NCBI GenBank assembly: GCA_903882245.1
Contig: CAIRWJ010000127.1
Coordinates: 1-10,316 of the forward strand
DNA from: an uncultured Microbacteriaceae bacterium
GTDB lineage: Bacteria > Actinomycetota > Actinomycetes > Actinomycetales > Microbacteriaceae
Direction: 5' to 3'
DNA: 10,316 bases
Positions 5,915 through 10,316 of the stretch are shown piece after piece. Each line of letters opens with the position of its first letter. The stretch's first letter is position 1. The notes beneath the pieces are model-generated. The model ran no database searches and was not told the DNA's origin. It saw only the letters and a list, made by a program, of their open reading frames with translations. The position numbers and the translations under genes were made by a program.

Positions 5915-6651
5915 AGTCCGGATTCCGCCGTCCGAATCAGAATTGCGTTGCTGTCCGGGCAGATCAACACCTCGTCGGCGTCGGCGGCTCGCACGTCTTG
6001 GAGTTGCCCCGGCGTCAGGGTGACCCCACTCGCCGACGTGATTCCTGCGTGCAGGTGGGATGCGCCAACCCCGTAACGTTCACGTAGGCGTTCGTAGAGC
6101 TCAATTAGGTCGGTCGGCAGAGAGGCAACAATCTCGGCACGAGCGTTAACGATATCGACGCGGCGTCGGTTTGACGCATCAATATCTGACCGAAGTGAAT
6201 TTTGTGCCTCTGCCCGAGCATCGTGGAAAGAGTCGCGTGAGATTTTGATGGCGTTCCAGGTGCCCGTCACCTCATCGCGATCTGTCAGGGCCGCTAATTC
6301 TTGTTCTTCGAGCATCTCAATCCGACGTTCTAGCGACTCAATTTCGTGTTCGAGCGACGTCAGTTCTTTCGAGTCAGTCGAACCCTTTTCGCGTTCACGA
6401 TCCTGCGCGATGCGTGCCCTGGCAACCCGGATGTCCGACTCGAGGTGTTCGCACTGGCGTTCGATCTCGTCATGACGATCTGCCCACTCTTCCGCCTCAC
6501 GCACGAGACGTTGATACTCTGCGTCGGTATCAAGAGCCTTCATCGCGGCATTTGCATCGACGATCGTTCGACTGATGACAATTTCTTCAGTGTCGAGCGC
6601 AAGGACATCGAGCAACCTGGCTTGAGTCTCAGCGGGAGCGCGCAACGCCAT
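5911..6651 (-). CDS. Coiled-coil protein of the C4 zinc-ribbon family with degenerate zinc site
   Basis: The 246-residue protein starts MALRAPAETQARLLDVLALD, the usual opening of the actinobacterial C4-type zinc-ribbon proteins found next to nif3 (Rv2229c type). Residues of about 43-175 are rich in Glu, Arg and Ala with heptad-like spacing, consistent with a long antiparallel coiled coil. The C-terminal module (about 198-241) keeps the ribbon framework (YGVGASHLHAG...GVTL...ADEVLICPDSNAILIRT), but the first Cys pair is gone (LHAGITSASG) and only one Cys remains of the second (CPDS). Zinc binding by the usual four cysteines is therefore not possible. The ATG at 6651 overlaps the nif3 TAA by one base (TAATG). 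A start at 6675 is possible but would overlap nif3 further and adds no family residues. Function is unknown; a nucleic-acid or scaffold role has been suggested for the family. Confidence 0.85.
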   Translation of the reverse strand: MALRAPAETQARLLDVLALDTEEIVISRTIVDANAAMKALDTDAEYQRLVREAEEWADRHDEIERQCEHLESDIRVARARIAQDREREKGSTDSKELTSLEHEIESLERRIEMLEEQELAALTDRDEVTGTWNAIKISRDSFHDARAEAQNSLRSDIDASNRRRVDIVNARAEIVASLPTDLIELYERLRERYGVGASHLHAGITSASGVTLTPGQLQDVRAADADEVLICPDSNAILIRTAESGL

Positions 6652-7463
6652 TACTGCATCACCGCAAAAGACCATGGATCTGTGTTGATGTCAGAAACCG
6701 TCACTTCAATGCCGGGTCGCGCCAGGCTGAATTCCGCCGCCGCGGTCTCAAGCCACAGCCATTCGGCCGCCCAGTGCGACACGTCAATGAGTGCCGTGTC
6801 ATTTCCGAGCCGCGCTTGTTCTCGGAATTCCGACGCAGGGTGATGGCGCAAATCACTCGTCACATACACATCGGTTGCGGTGACATCACCATGGGCAAGG
6901 AGAGCGTCCCCCGCGCCGGCACAGAGCGAAACGGAGTGGATTCGGCGAGCAAAGTTGCCAGACACTCGGATGCCACCCGCTGTCGCCGGCAGTTTCGATG
7001 CAATTGACCGCGCAAATTCTCCCAGAGTTTGTTCAGCGACGCGCCCGATTATTCCGAGTCCACCACCCAGATCATTCGAGACGATCGGGCGCTCAACGAT
7101 AACGCCCAGAGCCTTTGCCATCGATGCGCTCGTGCCCGTGGGTACACGGTCACCATTGGTATGTACGCCGATCGCCGCGCATCCGTCGCGGATAAGCCGT
7201 GCGATGAGTTCGCCTTTGTACAGATTCTCGTCAACGGTGGACATTCCCTTGAGGAGCAGCGGGTGATGAGAAATGAGCGCGTCATATCCGCCGAGAATTG
7301 CCTCGGAAACGGTCGCGTCAGTGATGTCCACCGCGAATAACACGGATGAGACGGGGTGGTTCGAAGCGCCAGAGATGATGCCGGAATTATCCCAATCCTC
7401 TTGGCCCGCCAACGGCCACAACTCATCAATCGTTGCGGTGATGTCCCGCAGTGTCGTCGTCAC
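6651..7463 (-). CDS. Nif3-like dinuclear metal centre protein (YbgI/DUF34 family)
   Basis: The 270-residue product begins (V)TTTLRDITATIDELWPLAG, then QEDWDNSGI (22-29), FAVDIT (43-48), and YDALISHHPLL (60-70), whose HH pair binds metal in this family. HTNGD (101-105), GGGLGIIGRV (133-142), DVYVTSDLRHHPASEF (198-213), and DVSHWAAEW (227-235; DxGHxxxE-like) complete the set. The family forms toroidal hexamers with two metals per subunit. Its biochemical role is unsettled; GTP cyclohydrolase I type 2 is a frequent but doubtful label. The GTG at 7463 is chosen because homology starts there; it lies 7 nt after the stop of the membrane-protein gene with a weak Shine-Dalgarno. A longer frame from 7541 overlaps that gene and has no family resemblance. 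It forms the actinobacterial nif3–zinc-ribbon–rnhA run with the two following genes. Confidence 0.92.
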   Translation of the reverse strand: MTTTLRDITATIDELWPLAGQEDWDNSGIISGASNHPVSSVLFAVDITDATVSEAILGGYDALISHHPLLLKGMSTVDENLYKGELIARLIRDGCAAIGVHTNGDRVPTGTSASMAKALGVIVERPIVSNDLGGGLGIIGRVAEQTLGEFARSIASKLPATAGGIRVSGNFARRIHSVSLCAGAGDALLAHGDVTATDVYVTSDLRHHPASEFREQARLGNDTALIDVSHWAAEWLWLETAAAEFSLARPGIEVTVSDINTDPWSFAVMQ

Positions 7464-7470
7464 GGCTGGC

Positions 7471-9474
7471 CTACGCAGTGCGATTCGCGCGAACTGCGCT
7501 GGGCGTCGAGACGATAAGTGACAGAACGAATGAGACCACAAGAACTACCGTTGGGACGACAAGCAATACTGTCCCCGAAAGTCCCAATGTCGTTGCGAGC
7601 GGTGCAATCGAGCTGTCGTAGATGGGCGCAAGACCCGGGACAGACCACGACGTCAAGGCGAGTCCAACCACCATCAGAAGAGCAGAGAGAACGGTGTTGA
7701 TGACTCGCGCTGCCCCGCCGAGTTCACGACGTGATGCGATCGAGGCACCGGCCATGAGTCCAATTATCACCATGAGCGGGATCGACACGAACGGGATTCC
7801 AGGGAGCACCATCGTGATGTCACCGGCAATCCCCGTCAGGTCTAGTGCGAGAAGGACTAACGGCACGGCGATGACAATCATGCGAATCAATACGGAGCTT
7901 GCTTCGCGGTCATCCCGAACAGTCACCATCATTAGCGACCGACCGATAAGCGCGGCGATCAGAATCAGGGGGACCGCGAACGCAATCGTTCCTGAAAGGA
8001 GCGCTAGCTCGGCGCTGGCTGCGACAACGTGCAGCGCCGGGTTGGACCCGACCAGCAGATCGCCCAGCGCATCAGGACTCATCCCGGCCACGAGAACCCA
8101 CGCAGCAAACCCAAGACCGGCGGCGAGGCCAATATAAAGCGGAAGACCAATCACAGCGTTTTCGTCACGGCGACTGACGGTTGCGGTTCCCGACTCTATA
8201 CCCGCAAACACGATAACGCCGATTGGAATGATTCCCGTCGCGATAACGATGTTCTCTGGCGTGAACACGGCACCCGTGTTTGTGGTGGCAAGAACCGCTA
8301 GACCCGTGAGCATGACAACCGTGGGCCCGATTAGCGTGAATCCCGCCAGGGCCAAAATCACACCGCGAAAAGCCCGCCGTGAAAGCGACGCCATGACGAA
8401 TCCCACCAATACGATGAGCGTAACGACCAGCACCGAGGCGTGCGCATTCGGGGCAAATTCGGCAAGTGTGGAGGCAACGCCAGGAATCGAACTGAGCTGA
8501 ATACCGACTCCCTGCGACGTGACGAGAAGGATGGTTAGAGCGCCGATGAGGACAGCGAGCGACCCGATTGTCCAGAGAAGTGTTCCCCCGACAGCGCCAG
8601 CGACACGTTGAACCGCGCCCATTGTTGACAGCGCGTGGCGAATCGACGTTGAACGAGCGAGAAGAACCAGGGGAAGAGCCACAAGAAGAGCCACAACCGA
8701 CGAAAATACCCCGGATGAGCTCAGCATCATTTCGGTATTGACGGGGACGGGCGACCCGAAACCATTAAAAACGGCCGACGTCACCGGAATCAGGATGGCA
8801 ACCATTGTCGCCACGAGGACCACGACATTCCAGCCGCGGTAACGATCGTTGACGGGTATCCCCTCAGAAACCTGACGAGCAGGAACGGCGGGCGGCGGCG
8901 ATTCAAGAAGGTTGGCAAGGGTTGACGTCGAATCGATGCCGGACGGAGCCTCGGTTGAGGCAAGCGCGTCATCCACGGCTTTCGTCGCTGAATCCGACGG
9001 GGGCTCATCGCTCAGACTCAACGAGGAAATCTTCGGGTCAACGTCTGCAAAAACCTGTTTCAGCTCATCCAACAACGGCTGCGCGTTCTCTGGTTTCGCC
9101 ACACGCAAATGGGCGACGAATTCCTTTGCCGTTCGCAGGTCGTCTTCCCGTAATGTCACTTGCGCGTCGAGCATTAAAATCTGTTCCGAACTTGTCATCT
9201 CGGCAGACTCCGCAAACACCATCGCAATTTCCTCTTCGGACATGGATTTGCGCGTCGGGACTACAAGGCGTGTGGGCGGCGCGGGTTCCCGAAGACTCGG
9301 TTGTCCTGTGGCCACAGTCGGAAAAAAATTCACATCTGAGGCTGCCGGAATTGGCGTCGATCCCACTGCTGGCAGAATCGGCACGAAATCGGCGTTTTCT
9401 GCTGACGCGGCCACAAACGAGGAACGTCGAGGACGACCAAAGAGGTTTTTCTCGTTTTCTTTATCCGCGACCAT
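7471..9474 (-). CDS. Large 12-helix membrane protein with long soluble N-terminus, unrecognised
   Basis: I do not recognise this 667-residue protein with confidence. Residues 1-212 are soluble: a Pro/Ala/Ser-rich linker (about 20-75), a charged, probably helical block (about 78-147, SMSEEEIAMVFAESAEM onward), and a second Ser/Asp/Pro-rich linker (about 150-208). Twelve hydrophobic segments follow, near 216-238, 254-273, 293-317, 345-364, 371-396, 408-427, 441-464, 482-511, 525-548, 560-580, 589-611 and 631-656. There is no signal peptide, so the N-terminus is probably cytoplasmic. The sixth segment and its following loop (VIVFAGIESGTATVSRRDEN, 420-439) recall the FxGFExxxxxxEExxNP segment after helix 6 in APC-superfamily amino acid permeases, and 12 helices fits that fold; this is a weak inference. 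ATG at 9474 follows a possible -10 by 7 nt. nif3 starts 7 nt after its stop, so they are probably cotranscribed. Confidence 0.8.
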   Translation of the reverse strand: MVADKENEKNLFGRPRRSSFVAASAENADFVPILPAVGSTPIPAASDVNFFPTVATGQPSLREPAPPTRLVVPTRKSMSEEEIAMVFAESAEMTSSEQILMLDAQVTLREDDLRTAKEFVAHLRVAKPENAQPLLDELKQVFADVDPKISSLSLSDEPPSDSATKAVDDALASTEAPSGIDSTSTLANLLESPPPAVPARQVSEGIPVNDRYRGWNVVVLVATMVAILIPVTSAVFNGFGSPVPVNTEMMLSSSGVFSSVVALLVALPLVLLARSTSIRHALSTMGAVQRVAGAVGGTLLWTIGSLAVLIGALTILLVTSQGVGIQLSSIPGVASTLAEFAPNAHASVLVVTLIVLVGFVMASLSRRAFRGVILALAGFTLIGPTVVMLTGLAVLATTNTGAVFTPENIVIATGIIPIGVIVFAGIESGTATVSRRDENAVIGLPLYIGLAAGLGFAAWVLVAGMSPDALGDLLVGSNPALHVVAASAELALLSGTIAFAVPLILIAALIGRSLMMVTVRDDREASSVLIRMIVIAVPLVLLALDLTGIAGDITMVLPGIPFVSIPLMVIIGLMAGASIASRRELGGAARVINTVLSALLMVVGLALTSWSVPGLAPIYDSSIAPLATTLGLSGTVLLVVPTVVLVVSFVLSLIVSTPSAVRANRTA

Positions 9475-9481
9475 GTTTACT

Positions 9482-9487
9482 ACCTTA
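9482..9487 (-). promoter_or_regulatory. Candidate -10 of the membrane-protein operon (possible leaderless start)
   Basis: TAAGGT on the minus strand fits TAnnnT and ends 7 nt before the ATG at 9474, the same distance as in nadE. Alternatively AAGG in this motif could serve as a weak Shine-Dalgarno at a 9-nt spacing. No clear -35 is seen. A short inverted repeat (CGCT-4 nt-AGCG, 9489-9500) lies just upstream. Confidence 0.35.
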
Positions 9488-9514
9488 ACGCTCCAAAGCG
9501 GGCGAATCGCGGAT

Positions 9515-10316
9515 TTACGCGAGGCGTCGTGGCACGGTTGCGACCGCCACGCCGCTGACTAGCAGGCCGATTCCGACCCATCCGATTGGTGGAAGGACCT
9601 CACCCAGCAACAAAACAGCCAGAATGGTCGCGAATACCGGTTCTAAAAGGGTTACCAGAGTGACGAGGGATGCACTTGCCCGGGTGAGCGCGTAACCGAA
9701 TAACAGATATGCGAGAACTAATGGTCCCAGCGCAAGATAAGCGCCACGAGCCAGATTGTCGAAATCTGATACGAGCGGACCTCCCGTGAGCACAAGCACG
9801 ACGAGCAAGGGCAACGCCCCCGAACCGAATACTGCACCCATCGAGCCTCGGAAGCTTGCTCCCGCTGCAATCACGCGAGACCCCGCCACCGAATACAACG
9901 CGTAGGCCATTCCTGCGATCAACGCGAGCAACACGCCATTCAGTCCGACCTCACTCGTCCCCCCACGGGCAACACCGACGAAGGCCAGCCCCAACCCCGC
10001 TATTCCGAGTGCGAGAAACCAGCGTTGCGTGGGCTTCCTCTTCGTTGCGAGCCATTCGATGACGCCGGCGAAAAGAGGTCCCGACCCCAACGCGACCGTG
10101 TTCCCGACCGCCACGCCCGCGTCGCGCATTCCTGCGTAGAACGCGAGCGGATAGACCACAACGCCGATTCCTCCGAGAAGCACCCACCATCGCGCCTCGG
10201 GAATAGCGACTGCTTTTCGCACCGCGGGCCAGGTCAACGCCGCGAGAATGATTCCGCCGACCCCCATCGTGAAAGACCCGATTGCGAACGTAGAAACATC
10301 CGCTGACATACCAGCG
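9515..10316 (-). CDS. EamA/DMT-family transporter (N-terminus cut by window edge)
   Basis: The frame stays open to the right edge; the ATG at 10309 is not taken as the start because in-frame codons before it (Ala, Gly) continue the family pattern and the first membrane helix is otherwise missing. Nine hydrophobic segments are visible, against ten in a full EamA protein of about 290-300 residues, so some 30 residues are probably outside. The second EamA repeat ends in LLEPVFATILAVLLLGE, the family's most recognisable segment, followed by PIGWVGIGLLVSG. The first repeat has the parallel YAGMRDAGVAVGNTVALGSG and ends near GLGLAFVGVARGG. Members export or import amino acids, sugars, metabolites or drugs across the plasma membrane; the substrate cannot be told from the sequence. 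The next gene starts 40 nt downstream on the same strand, possibly with its own promoter. Confidence 0.9.
   Translation of the reverse strand, partial: AGMSADVSTFAIGSFTMGVGGIILAALTWPAVRKAVAIPEARWWVLLGGIGVVVYPLAFYAGMRDAGVAVGNTVALGSGPLFAGVIEWLATKRKPTQRWFLALGIAGLGLAFVGVARGGTSEVGLNGVLLALIAGMAYALYSVAGSRVIAAGASFRGSMGAVFGSGALPLLVVLVLTGGPLVSDFDNLARGAYLALGPLVLAYLLFGYALTRASASLVTLVTLLEPVFATILAVLLLGEVLPPIGWVGIGLLVSGVAVATVPRRLA

Noticed and set aside
7464..7541. Longer nif3 start overlapping the membrane-protein gene
   Set aside because: Extra residues do not resemble Nif3 proteins; the GTG at 7463 starts exactly at the conserved N-terminus and avoids a 70-nt overlap.
9489..9500. Inverted repeat CGCT-CCAA-AGCG before the membrane-protein gene as an operator or terminator
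   Set aside because: A 4-bp stem is expected by chance at this GC content and has no U-tract; noted only as context for the promoter.
8912..9562. Plus-strand frames of about 190-216 codons opposite the N-terminus of the membrane protein
   Set aside because: Ser-rich antisense translations without motifs, running across the promoter region of the minus-strand gene.
1..10316. CRISPR array, insertion sequence, prophage, toxin-antitoxin pair, tRNA or other defence-type system
   Set aside because: I saw no spaced direct repeats, transposase or integrase motifs, cloverleaf sequences or defence domains; every long stretch is covered by a housekeeping or transporter gene.

Overview
The window is a compact, housekeeping-type stretch of a moderately high-GC actinobacterial chromosome. 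The order glnE–glnA2 / nadE / small SPOR-like gene / ppgK / rnpB / rnhA / coiled-coil protein / nif3 closely resembles the conserved actinobacterial neighbourhood that in Mycobacterium tuberculosis includes glnE-glnA2 and the RNase H–zinc-ribbon–Nif3 run. Protein character, polyphosphate glucokinase, glutamine-dependent NAD synthetase, a GSI-alpha glutamine synthetase and very short intergenic spaces fit a streamlined member of the Microbacteriaceae. That family placement is an inference; no marker for species-level placement is present.

Left part (1-2372, minus strand): the N-terminal third of glnE (cut by the left edge) lies 2 nt behind glnA2, so the two probably form an operon. Centre: glnA2 and nadE (2416-4107, plus) diverge from a 43-nt spacer with one symmetric -10 element. 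nadE has the geometry of a leaderless mRNA. A 56-residue gene (4148-4318, minus) converges on nadE and diverges from ppgK (4383-5138, plus).

Right part (5143-10316, all minus strand): read in transcription order, an EamA-type transporter (cut by the right edge), a 667-residue 12-helix membrane protein with a long soluble N-terminus, nif3, a coiled-coil protein of the C4 zinc-ribbon family that has lost most of its zinc ligands, rnhA, and then rnpB, the RNase P RNA. Nif3, the coiled-coil protein and rnhA are joined by 1-4 nt overlaps, which indicates translational coupling.

Themes are nitrogen assimilation (glnA2, glnE), NAD synthesis (nadE, which uses glutamine as amide donor), sugar phosphorylation from polyphosphate (ppgK) and RNA metabolism (rnpB, rnhA). 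I found no mobile element, CRISPR array, phage gene, tRNA or defence system. The items most worth a second look are the unfamiliar 12-helix membrane protein, the degenerate zinc ribbon, and the symmetric promoter shared by glnA2 and nadE.
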